This document shows positions 55,083-63,433 of a DNA stretch of 64,000 bases, piece after piece (position 1 is the stretch's first letter; every line of letters begins with the position of its first letter). The translations under genes and the position numbers were made by a program. Source of the stretch: an uncultured Bacteroidia bacterium. Lineage in GTDB: Bacteria > Bacteroidota > Bacteroidia > Bacteroidales > F082. The notes under the pieces were generated by a model. That model made no database searches. It saw nothing but the letters and a program-made list of their open reading frames with translations, and had not been told where the DNA came from. The DNA is taken from contig CACXIM010000017.1 of the NCBI GenBank assembly GCA_902767725.1, forward strand, positions 1 through 64,000, read 5' to 3'.

Positions 55083-55814
55083 ATGGGATTCTTTTTGAGA
55101 TTGATTTTGACAGGGTTGGGATGGTCGTTTGGCGGTCCTTTGGGCGGCATCATCGGTTATGCCATTGGTAGTCTCTTCTCAGGTGGGGCCAGGGTCATCC
55201 GCTCTGGAGTGACTGAGACCTTTGGCAATACCGAAGAGAAGCGCGACTTTAATGTTACTTTGCTTGTGCTCTCAGCCGCCGTGATGAAGGCCGACGGCAA
55301 CGTGAAACGTTCCGAATTGGACTATGTGAAGCGCTTTTTCTTGCAGAATTTTGGCCAAGAGCGTGCCGAAAACTATATCAAGATGCTCCGCGAGATCCTG
55401 CAAAAGGAATACAATATCTATGAGGTGAGCCAACAGGTGGGCCGCTACATGGATTATTCCACGCGCCTGCAACTGCTTCATTACTTGTTTGGCATTGCCG
55501 ACTCCGATGGCGTCATTTCGTCAGAGGAGCTTGGCGTAATCAACACGATTTCCGATTACATGGGCATCACCAACAGCGATTTTCTTTCGGTGAAAGCCAT
55601 GTTTATCAGGGAGACCGACAGCGCTTACAAGATTCTCGGTATTGCGCCAACTGCCACCGATGATGAAGTGAAACGAGCCTATCGCGAGATGGCCAAGAAA
55701 AACCATCCCGATTTGGTGAGCAACCTCGGTGATGAGGTAAGGCAAGCGGCTGAGAAGAAATTCCAGGAAATCAACGCGGCCTACGAAACCATCAAGAAAC
55801 AACGTGGTATTTGA
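55083..55814 (+). CDS. TerB-like and J-domain protein (DjlA-like)
   Basis: 243 residues. A Gly-rich hydrophobic N-terminal segment (FLRLILTGLGWSFGGPLGG, about 4-35) likely anchors it in the membrane. A TerB-like helical domain (about 55-165, LVLSAAVMKADGNVKRSELDYVKRFF) with acidic metal-binding residues follows. The J domain covers about 178-243 (AYKILGIAPTATDDEVKRAYR) with the HPD triad in KKNHPDLV. This is the order of DjlA, a DnaK co-chaperone at the inner membrane. The ATG at 55083 is preferred over a TTG at 55059 that would overlap the promoter. Confidence 0.88.
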   Translation: MGFFLRLILTGLGWSFGGPLGGIIGYAIGSLFSGGARVIRSGVTETFGNTEEKRDFNVTLLVLSAAVMKADGNVKRSELDYVKRFFLQNFGQERAENYIKMLREILQKEYNIYEVSQQVGRYMDYSTRLQLLHYLFGIADSDGVISSEELGVINTISDYMGITNSDFLSVKAMFIRETDSAYKILGIAPTATDDEVKRAYREMAKKNHPDLVSNLGDEVRQAAEKKFQEINAAYETIKKQRGI

Positions 55815-55912
55815 TATTCTCACGCAGAACTCGCTGAAACCAATAGCAGATACGTTTCCCTGTTGTTCTGCGTATTAACTGCGTTGAATCTTCGATTTCT
55901 GCGTGATACAAA

Positions 55913-55944
55913 AAGAAAGGTCGCCCCAACGGACGACCTTTCTT
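55913..55944. terminator. Bidirectional terminator
   Basis: Perfect 11-bp stem AAGAAAGGTCG/CGACCTTTCTT between the converging TerB/J-domain gene and the third C25 protease gene. Confidence 0.75.
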
Positions 55945-55965
55945 GATGCATTTTTGCTAGAGTGG

Positions 55966-58900
55966 TTATTCCACAACGACCTTCTCCATGCGCACTTGCG
56001 CGCCCGAAGTGAGGCGGAGGAAATAGACACCCTTGTTCATGCCGCTGACACTGATTTGGGCGTTGCTCGTGACAGTGCCGTTGGCGACTTTCTGACCCAT
56101 GCCGTTGTACATCTCGTAGCTGAACTCGGCATTGCCGCAGTTGACAAATAAGGTGCTGTTGACGGGGTTGGGATAGATGCTCACGTTTTCGAGTGTGCTC
56201 TCTTCAATGCCGACTGTGCCAACGCTGACAGTGATGAACATCGGCGATGAGAAATGACCTTGACCGTCGGTGGCAACGATGCTGTAGGTATAGATGCCGT
56301 CATTCACATAGTCTTCGTATGTGGTTTCGGTCAGATTGGCAATCTCCACACCATTGCGGCGGACAATATAGTTGATAGCCCTTTCGGGTGCCGTCCAGGT
56401 CAGGGTAACCTGACTGTCGTTGACAGTAGCCTCAAGTGCGTCGACAGGATCGAGGGCGAGGGTGACGCTGGTGGGCGGGAACTTGATGTCGTCAACCCAC
56501 GCGCAGTCACTACCGCTGCTTTGGCTGTAGTCCTTGTCGTACGTCCACTTGAAGGTGTGTGTGCCAGCAGTCACAGGATAGGTGAATTCTGCCCAACCTT
56601 GATCGCCCGACCAGTTGCCTTTCTCTTGGTTGTCGATGTAGAAGTAAAGCTTATCATAGGTGTTCTCGGAAGAGACTTTTCTATAGAAGCTCACAACGCC
56701 ATCGGCAAGGATTTCAGTGGTGAGGATGAGGTCACTGTGCTGGTTGTCGTTGATGTGGCCTGACCTAACGCTATAGGTTCCACTGTTGGCTTGGCTGTTG
56801 TCAATGATCCAGTTGGAACTGCCGTCGAACTGCCACTCGTACATGCTGAAGTCGCCCGTTTCAAAACCTTCGACAATAGTGCCTACGGTGACGATGTAAT
56901 TGCCAGTCACGGCATAGTGGCCCGAAGTCATCAGGTAGGAAATTTCGTAGGTTGCACCGATTTCCACGTCGTTGTTGACAGTGAGCTCAACAGGGATGTT
57001 GACGGTTTCGCCAGCGGCGATGGCAGGGACTTCGTAGGTGTTGGAGCCCAAGACAAGGTCGTTCGAACTGCAATACACTTCAAAGACGCAGTCGTTGGCA
57101 TCGGCGCCACCTTCATTGGTAATGTCGAAGGTGATGGTGCCAGTGCCACCAGGAGTCAGCTCGGGAGCGGTGATGTTGGCAACGTCAAAGCTCGGAGCAC
57201 TGAAAGTGAGGTCGAAATTGCTTTCCCAGACATCGCTGCCAGAGGTGCAGGTCAGATAGAAGCGAACTCTGGTGTTGTTGGGGATGTTGACACCCACGTT
57301 GAAATCAAAGGCGTTAGCGATTTCGTAAGTGGCATCGGGAGCGATGGAAGGAACAGTAGCAGTTGTGGAGATCAGTTCGATGTATTCTGATTCGGTGCTC
57401 AACTCAACATTAATGTCGTTGGCGGCTGCGATACCGACGTTCTTTATGGAAACGGTAGGAGCAACGTAGGCACCAGTGACGAGAGACTGTTCGCATTGCA
57501 CATCGTCGACAGTGATATAGGCACCGTCCAAAGCAGCGGCAGGAATGGTATTAATGTAAGGTATGCGCTGTGGGTGGGTCACGCAGATGGTGACATCACC
57601 GCCGCTGGTGATGGGGACGATCGGAATGTCGGCAGTGCCGCTTTCACCAATCATGCCTGCTCCGAGGAGGACGCCGTCCTTGGAAATACCAACGTATGAA
57701 CCTGGATCAGCATTCACGGTGTAGAAGTACAAACCAATCGGAACAGTAGGCATGTGGCTGACGTTGTTTTCGGTCGGCTGGATGCGGAAGGGCAAGATGG
57801 AACCATCACCCAAGGTGTGGTAGGCTTGCCAGTCGTAAAGCGTGCTGCAGTGGAGCGTGTAGCCGAGGGCTTGGGCGGCATTGCTGGCCAAGTTACCAAT
57901 GAACATCATGGAGGTGACGGTGTTGTAGGCGTCGTCAGTCCACATGGCATCGTAGAAGCCCATGGTGGTCTCTTCGTAAGTGGGCATGGTGCCGTCAGCA
58001 TGATTTGTGGCACCCACGCCGAAGTAGTAGTCGTTGAGCCAATAGGTCGACGGGCAGGAACCGATGTAGGCGTAAGCAGCCTTGTTCTCGGCACGCACCA
58101 TAGCCTCGCCGAAGCAGGTGCCACTGATACCCCAGTCGGCAGCCTCGCAGCAGTTACCCATGGCGAGGAAATACTTGTGCTCGTTGGTCAGGTTGTTCAC
58201 ATCGGTGACAGTGAATTGGGGACCAGCCCAGCTGGTGTTGGAACCATGTGCCGTGTAGTTGGCAAAGCCGACACCCGTGTTCAGATGGTTGTAGCAGCCA
58301 CTGTAATTATTGGTAGTGTAGGAATACACATTGGCGTATCCGTGTTCTTCATTGTAGTAATAGTTGGTGGCGTACCAAATAGTGGGACGACCCACGGTGA
58401 TTCCCCAGCCGGGGTCTTCACCGGCGATGAGGAGCACATTGTTCAGATAGCTCGGGTCGGGCATGGTGTATTGCTCGTATTCCAGAGCTTTGTTGAGCAT
58501 GGCCTGCATCTGTGCAACGGTCTCGGCAGGGAAGCGGCTGTGGTACATGTCAGGATACTGGTCGCCGTCGACGCTTGAGTATTGGAGGTCGGTGACGCAG
58601 TTGGTCTCGCTACCCGTGGCGCTAGCAGCCACTTGGTTCTTGTCGCCCATAATCATCAGGAAGGTGGGAGGCTCTTTGCTATACTCATCTTGGATGAAAG
58701 CGCGGATGGCAGAGGCACTGGTGCCAATCACATCGGTGTAGTTCACGTTCACGTAGAAGCCTTTCATGGTCTTCCAAGCCAACCAATCCTGAATGCACTC
58801 TTCGAACATGCGGTCGGCAATGATCAGCATGTGAACGGGATTCTGCCAAAGGTCGGGGTGCTCATCATAGACGTCGTCACGCCAGTTGAACATCTGGCTG

Positions 58901-59577
58901 TAGATGTTGGCAAAATAGGGGCTGAAGGTCCTGGCAAACTCATCGTAGGAAGCCGACTTGTCGTATTGGCTGTAACGGACTTCAACTTCGATGTCGTTGT
59001 AAACGCGGATGCTGTTGCTGGCGGCGTCATATTGCACGGGGTTGATCGTCAAGGCACCGATTTGGATGCCACGCATCGTGCCTTGGATCTTCACTTCGGC
59101 GATGGGGCGCTCGATGAAACCTTTGGTGTTGTAAGCCTTCTCGTTGTATGCAAAAGGAAGGTCACCAGGCTTCTGGTCCTTGCGGAGCGGCATCTGTTGA
59201 GGATAAATCTTCTTGATGCCGAAGTCGGAAAGGGAATAAACCTTTGTGGTGTAGTTCTTCACCTCAACAAAAATATTGCTGACACCGTAAGGGACAGCGA
59301 TCAGTTTGTTGACGGCAGGCAGGGTGGGGTCGCCTACGTTACCGGCAGGATAGGTGTTTTCCATGGTGAGGTAGGAAAACGTACCTTTTTCGGTGGAGAC
59401 TTCAGTGGCGTCGATGCTGCTGAAGGAGAAAGAGGCTGTGAAGCCTTCGTCAGTCACGTTGGCACAACGTTGTGCCGACTTGGCAGTACCGAGTTCGATG
59501 TGCTGGGCCATCACTTGGGTGCCAAACAGCAGACCCATCATGAGGAATGCTGCACTGAGTAAACGGAATTTCTTCAT
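55966..59577 (-). CDS. Gingipain-like C25 cysteine protease with T9SS sorting domain (third)
   Basis: 1203 residues, intact. Signal peptide 1-24 (ending VMA-Q), N-terminal prodomain to about 220, C25 domain about 245-600 with His444 (YTAHGSNTSW) and Cys476 (LAMGNCCEAADWG). Ig/CARDB-like domains (about 700-900), a cleaved-adhesin-like module (FETGDFSMYEWQFDGSSNW ... CAWVDDIKFP), a fibronectin-like segment and a type A sorting domain (SIYPNPVNSTLF to MEKVVVE) follow. It is more distant from the other two in its catalytic half than they are from each other, but its C-terminal modules resemble theirs. Paired Cys at 476-477 leaves some doubt which one is the nucleophile. Confidence 0.92.
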   Translation of the reverse strand: MKKFRLLSAAFLMMGLLFGTQVMAQHIELGTAKSAQRCANVTDEGFTASFSFSSIDATEVSTEKGTFSYLTMENTYPAGNVGDPTLPAVNKLIAVPYGVSNIFVEVKNYTTKVYSLSDFGIKKIYPQQMPLRKDQKPGDLPFAYNEKAYNTKGFIERPIAEVKIQGTMRGIQIGALTINPVQYDAASNSIRVYNDIEVEVRYSQYDKSASYDEFARTFSPYFANIYSQMFNWRDDVYDEHPDLWQNPVHMLIIADRMFEECIQDWLAWKTMKGFYVNVNYTDVIGTSASAIRAFIQDEYSKEPPTFLMIMGDKNQVAASATGSETNCVTDLQYSSVDGDQYPDMYHSRFPAETVAQMQAMLNKALEYEQYTMPDPSYLNNVLLIAGEDPGWGITVGRPTIWYATNYYYNEEHGYANVYSYTTNNYSGCYNHLNTGVGFANYTAHGSNTSWAGPQFTVTDVNNLTNEHKYFLAMGNCCEAADWGISGTCFGEAMVRAENKAAYAYIGSCPSTYWLNDYYFGVGATNHADGTMPTYEETTMGFYDAMWTDDAYNTVTSMMFIGNLASNAAQALGYTLHCSTLYDWQAYHTLGDGSILPFRIQPTENNVSHMPTVPIGLYFYTVNADPGSYVGISKDGVLLGAGMIGESGTADIPIVPITSGGDVTICVTHPQRIPYINTIPAAALDGAYITVDDVQCEQSLVTGAYVAPTVSIKNVGIAAANDINVELSTESEYIELISTTATVPSIAPDATYEIANAFDFNVGVNIPNNTRVRFYLTCTSGSDVWESNFDLTFSAPSFDVANITAPELTPGGTGTITFDITNEGGADANDCVFEVYCSSNDLVLGSNTYEVPAIAAGETVNIPVELTVNNDVEIGATYEISYLMTSGHYAVTGNYIVTVGTIVEGFETGDFSMYEWQFDGSSNWIIDNSQANSGTYSVRSGHINDNQHSDLILTTEILADGVVSFYRKVSSENTYDKLYFYIDNQEKGNWSGDQGWAEFTYPVTAGTHTFKWTYDKDYSQSSGSDCAWVDDIKFPPTSVTLALDPVDALEATVNDSQVTLTWTAPERAINYIVRRNGVEIANLTETTYEDYVNDGIYTYSIVATDGQGHFSSPMFITVSVGTVGIEESTLENVSIYPNPVNSTLFVNCGNAEFSYEMYNGMGQKVANGTVTSNAQISVSGMNKGVYFLRLTSGAQVRMEKVVVE

Positions 59578-59643
59578 TTGTTGAATTTAATTTATTGAAT
59601 TTTAATAGATTGATGATTCTGCGGAATTTCGAATGTCAAACTG

Positions 59644-59651
59644 CAAATATA
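59644..59651 (-). promoter_or_regulatory. -7 box of the third C25 protease gene
   Basis: TATATTTG on the minus strand, 66 bp before the ATG at 59577. Confidence 0.5.
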
Positions 59652-59690
59652 AGGGTTTTTCTTGAAGTAGATGGGGTTTTTCTTCAAAAA

Positions 59691-61313
59691 CTATTTCCCT
59701 TTCAGTAGTTTTTTGTATGACTTTTCGTTGCCGAGCACTTCCAAGGCCTTTTGTATGCCTGGGTCAACTGTTGACATCACTTGGTAGTATTGTTGTGTCT
59801 CCCAAACATTACGCGCAATCAACGCTTTCATTTGCAATAGGAGGAACTTCTCGGAGTGCTTGAATTGCTCTTCGTTCCATTCTACCTTGGCTTCTTCTGC
59901 GGCTTTCTTTAACCCATTGATGAGGTCGCTGCCAATAATGAACGATTTGTTGAAGTGCTCAAAAACTCCATATTGTGCCTTGATTTCATCGCGGTGCTTC
60001 AGACCATAGTCGGTGGTGAAGCGGTTCAATGCACCCTTTCTGACGAGGTTGGTGTAGAGTTTGCTGTTGTAGGCCGTGTCGACGGGGATGAAAATGTCGG
60101 GCATGATGCCGCCGCCACCATAGACGGTACGGCCCCCATCAGTCTTATATTTCAGTGAATCAGGGAAGTGGATGCTGTCGGCATGGTAGTATTCGCCGTG
60201 TTTAAGGCGTTTTTCCATCTCCTTGGCATAATCCTCGGCGCCCTTTTCGTAGGGGCGTTGTATGCAACGTCCCGAAGGCGTGTGGTAGCGCGAGGTGGTG
60301 AGACGCATTTGTGAGCCGTCAGGCAGGTTGAAAGGTCTCTGGACCAAGCCTTTACCAAATGAGCGACGACCGATGACCACACCACGGTCGTGATCCTGGA
60401 TGGCTCCCGAAAGAATCTCGCTGGCTGATGCCGAGCCTTCATCGATCAAGACAACCAGCTTTCCGATAGTATAGAGACCAGCCTTGGTGCTGCGCCATTC
60501 CTGTCGTGGAGAGTGTATGCCTTCGGTGAAGACGATGAGTTTGTCTTCGGTGATAAATTGGTCCACCAACTCGATGGCGGTGTTGAGGTAGCCGCCCGTG
60601 TTGCCGCGCAGGTCGAAGATGAGCGATTCCATGCCTTGGCTTTGCAGCTTGGTGAAGGCCTCCTTAAACTCGGCAGTCGATTCTTGGGCAAAACGGTCGA
60701 GTTTGATGTAGCCGACATGGTTGTCGAGCATATAGGCCGCGTTGATGCTGTTCAACGGGATTTTGTCACGGGTAATCTCAAAGTCGATGAGCTCGGGGTC
60801 GTTGCCGCGTTTCACGCTCACGGTGACCTTAGTGCCTTTTTTGCCGCGTAGGTGTTTCTGGACGTATTCGTTGTCAACCTTTTTGCCTACGGATTCCTCG
60901 CCATCAATCTTGATGAATTGGTCGCCAGCCATGATGCCGACCTTCTCGGATGGGCCGCCTGCCGTGGGGCTGATGACGGTGATGGTGTCGCGGATGAGCT
61001 GGAAGGTCACGCCGATGCCTTCGAAGCTGCCCACGAGAGGCTCGTTGGCTTTCTCCACATCCTTCTTGGAGATGTAGGCCGAGTGGGGGTCAAGTTCCTT
61101 CAATGCTGCGACAATAGCGTCTTCTGTCACCTTGTCTATATTGGCGGTGTCGACATAAAAGTTCTCGATGAGATAAAGCGTCGTAGCCAGTTTTTGGGAA
61201 TTCATCTGCCCCTTGGTTTGGGGCTGTTGGGGTCTGTTGGGTTGAATTTGGGCAGTTGCGGCAACCGAAACGAGGCAGACCGCAGCGAATAAGAATGCTT
61301 TCAGTGATTTCAT
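59691..61313 (-). CDS. Carboxyl-terminal processing protease (S41, CtpA-type)
   Basis: 540 residues. Signal peptide 1-21 (VSVAATA-Q), N-terminal helical segment, PDZ domain about 95-175 (GIGVTFQLIRDT, IMAGDQFIKIDGE) and S41 protease domain with FDLRGNTGGYL, the Ser of EGSASASEI (292-300) and Lys321 in FGKGLVQ. CTPs trim periplasmic and outer-membrane proteins. A C-terminal helical region of about 110 residues follows the core. The ATG at 61313 is chosen because the longer frame crosses the promoter (61341-61334) and would bury the signal peptide. Confidence 0.93.
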   Translation of the reverse strand: MKSLKAFLFAAVCLVSVAATAQIQPNRPQQPQTKGQMNSQKLATTLYLIENFYVDTANIDKVTEDAIVAALKELDPHSAYISKKDVEKANEPLVGSFEGIGVTFQLIRDTITVISPTAGGPSEKVGIMAGDQFIKIDGEESVGKKVDNEYVQKHLRGKKGTKVTVSVKRGNDPELIDFEITRDKIPLNSINAAYMLDNHVGYIKLDRFAQESTAEFKEAFTKLQSQGMESLIFDLRGNTGGYLNTAIELVDQFITEDKLIVFTEGIHSPRQEWRSTKAGLYTIGKLVVLIDEGSASASEILSGAIQDHDRGVVIGRRSFGKGLVQRPFNLPDGSQMRLTTSRYHTPSGRCIQRPYEKGAEDYAKEMEKRLKHGEYYHADSIHFPDSLKYKTDGGRTVYGGGGIMPDIFIPVDTAYNSKLYTNLVRKGALNRFTTDYGLKHRDEIKAQYGVFEHFNKSFIIGSDLINGLKKAAEEAKVEWNEEQFKHSEKFLLLQMKALIARNVWETQQYYQVMSTVDPGIQKALEVLGNEKSYKKLLKGK

Positions 61314-61333
61314 AGGCCGAATTTTTTGGCCTG

Positions 61334-61341
61334 CAAAGTTA
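61334..61341 (-). promoter_or_regulatory. ctpA-type gene -7 box
   Basis: TAACTTTG on the minus strand, 20 bp before the ATG at 61313. Confidence 0.5.
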
Positions 61342-61393
61342 CGCAAAAATTCTGTCACATTCTCTGATTGAGACGTATTTGATTTGATAAGTC

Positions 61394-61840
61394 TTACTGC
61401 AACCTGAAATTGACGGGTAAGGTGTAAGTCACCCTGACTTTCTTTCCGAATGCCTCTCCGGGAATCCAGTTCGGCATCATTTTGATTACACGGACGGCTT
61501 CTTCGCTGCAACCTCCGCCCACGCCTTTTGCAACTTCAATATTTGTTATCTTACCATCGGGCTCGACAACGAACCTGACATAGACAGTGCCGCTGTAGCC
61601 GTCTTCTCTGGCACGTTGAGGATAACGTATATTCATGGCGAGGAATTCGTACATCTTAAACTCTCCACCAGGAAAAGACGGCATTTTTTCTACATTGTTA
61701 TAAATGGTTGTGTCAATACCAGGTGCTGCAATCTCTTTAACGGTAGTCAAAGCAACAGAGTCGCGTTCGTGTTGGGCATGTGCATAGGAAAGACAAGCCA
61801 TGAGCAAAAACAAGCATGCGAATAATGATTTTATATTCAT
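61394..61840 (-). CDS. Periplasmic TonB C-terminal domain protein
   Basis: 148 residues: signal peptide 1-22 (YAHA-Q), a short linker and a TonB_C domain (about 58-148: FPGGEFKMYEFLAMNIRYPQRA, GTVYVRFVVEPDGKI, VRVTYTLPVNFRL). It lacks the N-terminal membrane helix and proline-rich span of a true energy-transducing TonB; such free TonB_C proteins are common in Bacteroidota and their role is not clear. Own promoter at 61874-61867. Confidence 0.83.
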   Translation of the reverse strand: MNIKSLFACLFLLMACLSYAHAQHERDSVALTTVKEIAAPGIDTTIYNNVEKMPSFPGGEFKMYEFLAMNIRYPQRAREDGYSGTVYVRFVVEPDGKITNIEVAKGVGGGCSEEAVRVIKMMPNWIPGEAFGKKVRVTYTLPVNFRLQ

Positions 61841-61866
61841 TTGTTTTGTGTTTTGTGTTAACGTTG

Positions 61867-61874
61867 CAAAAGTA
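61867..61874 (-). promoter_or_regulatory. -7 box of the TonB_C gene
   Basis: TACTTTTG on the minus strand, 26 bp before the ATG at 61840. Confidence 0.5.
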
Positions 61875-61899
61875 ACGTGTTTTTTTCTGATATATAATG

Positions 61900-62418
61900 T
61901 TATTGTCTCAAAATCTCAAAAGTATTATCCTCATTCAACTTGATGATGGTTGAGCTTTTGGGTTTGCAGAAGCTGTCGTGATAGAGCTGCACCACGTAAT
62001 CGACCTTGTTTTTGATTTCATCGCAGATGTCGCTGAAAATCATCGATGAAGGTTGCCCGGTCAGGTTGGCTGAGGTGGAGGTGATGGGTTTCCCGAGGCG
62101 ACGGATGACTTCCTTACAAAAGTCATTGTCAACCACGCGGATGCAGATGCTCTTGTCGTCGGAAACGGCCTTGGCCAAGTTCTTGCTTTCGGGATAGATG
62201 ATGCTCAACGGACTTTTGGCACCCTTGATGAGGTCGTAGGCGATGATGAGGCTCTTGTTGAGCGGGCGTTGCTTGACGGCATAAACGCGCAGGCAGGCTT
62301 TGTTGTTGGTGGCGTCGCAACCCACGCCCCAAATGGTGTCGGTGGGGTAGAGGATGGTCTTCCCGGCTTTCAGCGCCGCCACTGTGCGTTCCACTTCTTG
62401 TTCAAATGCTTCTTCCAT
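61900..62418 (-). CDS. tsaC: L-threonylcarbamoyladenylate synthase (Sua5/YrdC)
   Basis: First enzyme of t6A tRNA modification: makes threonylcarbamoyl-AMP from Thr, bicarbonate and ATP. 172 residues, a short YrdC form without the Sua5 C-terminal domain. Motifs: LYPTDTIWGVGCDA (about 22-35), the KQRPLNKSL substrate loop and STSANLTG. ATG at 62418; no clear -7 box is seen directly upstream. Confidence 0.92.
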   Translation of the reverse strand: MEEAFEQEVERTVAALKAGKTILYPTDTIWGVGCDATNNKACLRVYAVKQRPLNKSLIIAYDLIKGAKSPLSIIYPESKNLAKAVSDDKSICIRVVDNDFCKEVIRRLGKPITSTSANLTGQPSSMIFSDICDEIKNKVDYVVQLYHDSFCKPKSSTIIKLNEDNTFEILRQ

Positions 62419-62434
62419 GGTTTTCTTCTTTTTG

Positions 62435-62458
62435 TGATTGTCCTGCGGACAAGAAATC
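62435..62458. repeat. Short hairpin repeat before tsaC
   Basis: GATT-GTCC-TGC-GGAC-AAGAAATC. Its ends resemble the palindromes at 62532-62553 and 63360-63382 (GATT...AAGAAATC), so it may be a third member of the same small family. Confidence 0.35.
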
Positions 62459-62513
62459 GTTCAAAAATTCTTTTAAAATCTGTATAAAATCTATCTTATT
62501 GATTTTGAATGAT

Positions 62514-62554
62514 TTTATTTCGATTTTTGACAGATTTCTTGCGAAGCAATCCCA
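62514..62554. repeat. Left inverted repeat flanking the glycosyltransferase gene
   Basis: On the + strand ACAGATTTCTTGCGAAGCAA with TCCCAT following and TTTATT..GATTTT before. The reverse complement of 63354-63400 matches it along about 40 bp with a few mismatches and single-base gaps. It ends at the stop codon of the gene. Confidence 0.65.
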
Positions 62555-63316
62555 TTATAGTTTCTCCTTTAATTTCTTTCGTAATAGGTTGTATTTGTGT
62601 CGGTTGGCTTGCGTCATCACGCGGCAGATGCTGAATCCCGTCTTGCCATAGAGGAAGCCTCCTTTAATAATATAGGTGCGGATGAAGTTGATGCTCGGGC
62701 TGAAAAGATAGGGCAGAAGGCCAGTCTTCTTTCCGCGTTCATAGTACGACTGCGCGCCTAGTTCGGCAAAGTGGAACTGCTGCTTGCGGAAGGCCTCGGG
62801 CGTGTCCCAGGAATAATGCAGCAGGTCGCCGCGCAGTGTGGTTTTCTTCGGCGTTTCCTTAAAGTTCAGCCACTCGTGGATGATGCCTTCCCATTGAGCA
62901 AAGCCGCGCCGCCAAATGCGGATCTTGGTCTCGGGATAGAGTCCGCAGCCTTTCACCCACTGGCCGCAGTAGTTGTTGAGTCGGTTCATAGCGAAGACCT
63001 CGTTTTCGGCAATTTCCTTGTCTTTCAGTGCTTTGATAGACTGTTTCAGTTCAGCGGAGAGCGCTTCGTCGGCGTCGATGCTGAAGATGAGGTCGCAGGT
63101 GGCGAGTTCGTCAGCGAGGTTCTTCTGGTCGGAGTAACCGAGCCAGTCTTGGGTGAAGAACTTCACGCCATAGCGGTCGCAGATGGCTTCGGTCGCATCG
63201 GTGGAATGCGAGTCAACGACGATGATCTCGTCGGCAATATCCTTAACGGAATCAAGGCATTGACCTATTTTCCGCTCCTCGTTGAAGGTGATGATGACGA
63301 CCGAAATGGTGTTCAT
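62555..63316 (-). CDS. Family 2 glycosyltransferase (LPS-core WaaE/KdtX-like)
   Basis: 253 residues. The GT2 core starts at once: ISVVIITFNEERKIGQCLDS (4-23), then IIVVDSHSTDAT, and the metal-binding DxD as FSIDADEAL. RIWRRGFAQWEGIIHEWL matches the region shared by lipopolysaccharide-core beta-glucosyltransferases, so a role in LPS or lipooligosaccharide core is likely; the acceptor is unknown. A basic amphipathic C-terminus (RHKYNLLRKKLKEKL) suits membrane contact. The ATG at 63316 follows a -7 box at 63340-63333. Near-identical inverted repeats lie on both sides. Confidence 0.87.
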   Translation of the reverse strand: MNTISVVIITFNEERKIGQCLDSVKDIADEIIVVDSHSTDATEAICDRYGVKFFTQDWLGYSDQKNLADELATCDLIFSIDADEALSAELKQSIKALKDKEIAENEVFAMNRLNNYCGQWVKGCGLYPETKIRIWRRGFAQWEGIIHEWLNFKETPKKTTLRGDLLHYSWDTPEAFRKQQFHFAELGAQSYYERGKKTGLLPYLFSPSINFIRTYIIKGGFLYGKTGFSICRVMTQANRHKYNLLRKKLKEKL

Positions 63317-63332
63317 GGACGCAAATTTTCCG

Positions 63333-63340
63333 CAAAAGTA
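63333..63340 (-). promoter_or_regulatory. -7 box of the glycosyltransferase gene
   Basis: TACTTTTG on the minus strand, 16 bp before the ATG at 63316. Confidence 0.5.
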
Positions 63341-63353
63341 ATGTTTTCTTCGG

Positions 63354-63400
63354 TTATGGGGATTTGCTTCGCAAAGAAATCTGTAGAAAATCACAATAAA
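63354..63400. repeat. Right inverted repeat flanking the glycosyltransferase gene
   Basis: Partner of 62514-62554. Its core GATTTGCTTCGCAAAGAAAT is itself an imperfect palindrome, so the pair may be dispersed hairpins rather than recombination sites. Confidence 0.65.
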
Positions 63401-63405
63401 ATTCC

Positions 63406-63413
63406 TATCTTTG
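63406..63413 (+). promoter_or_regulatory. -7 box of the VWA-like gene
   Basis: TATCTTTG, 20 bp before the GTG at 63434. Confidence 0.5.
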
Positions 63414-63433
63414 CGCCCTTATCTGAACAATCG

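Noticed and set aside
59691..61511. 606-residue version of the CtpA-type protease
   Set aside because: The first 66 residues overlap the neighbouring gene and the promoter and would place the signal peptide in the middle.
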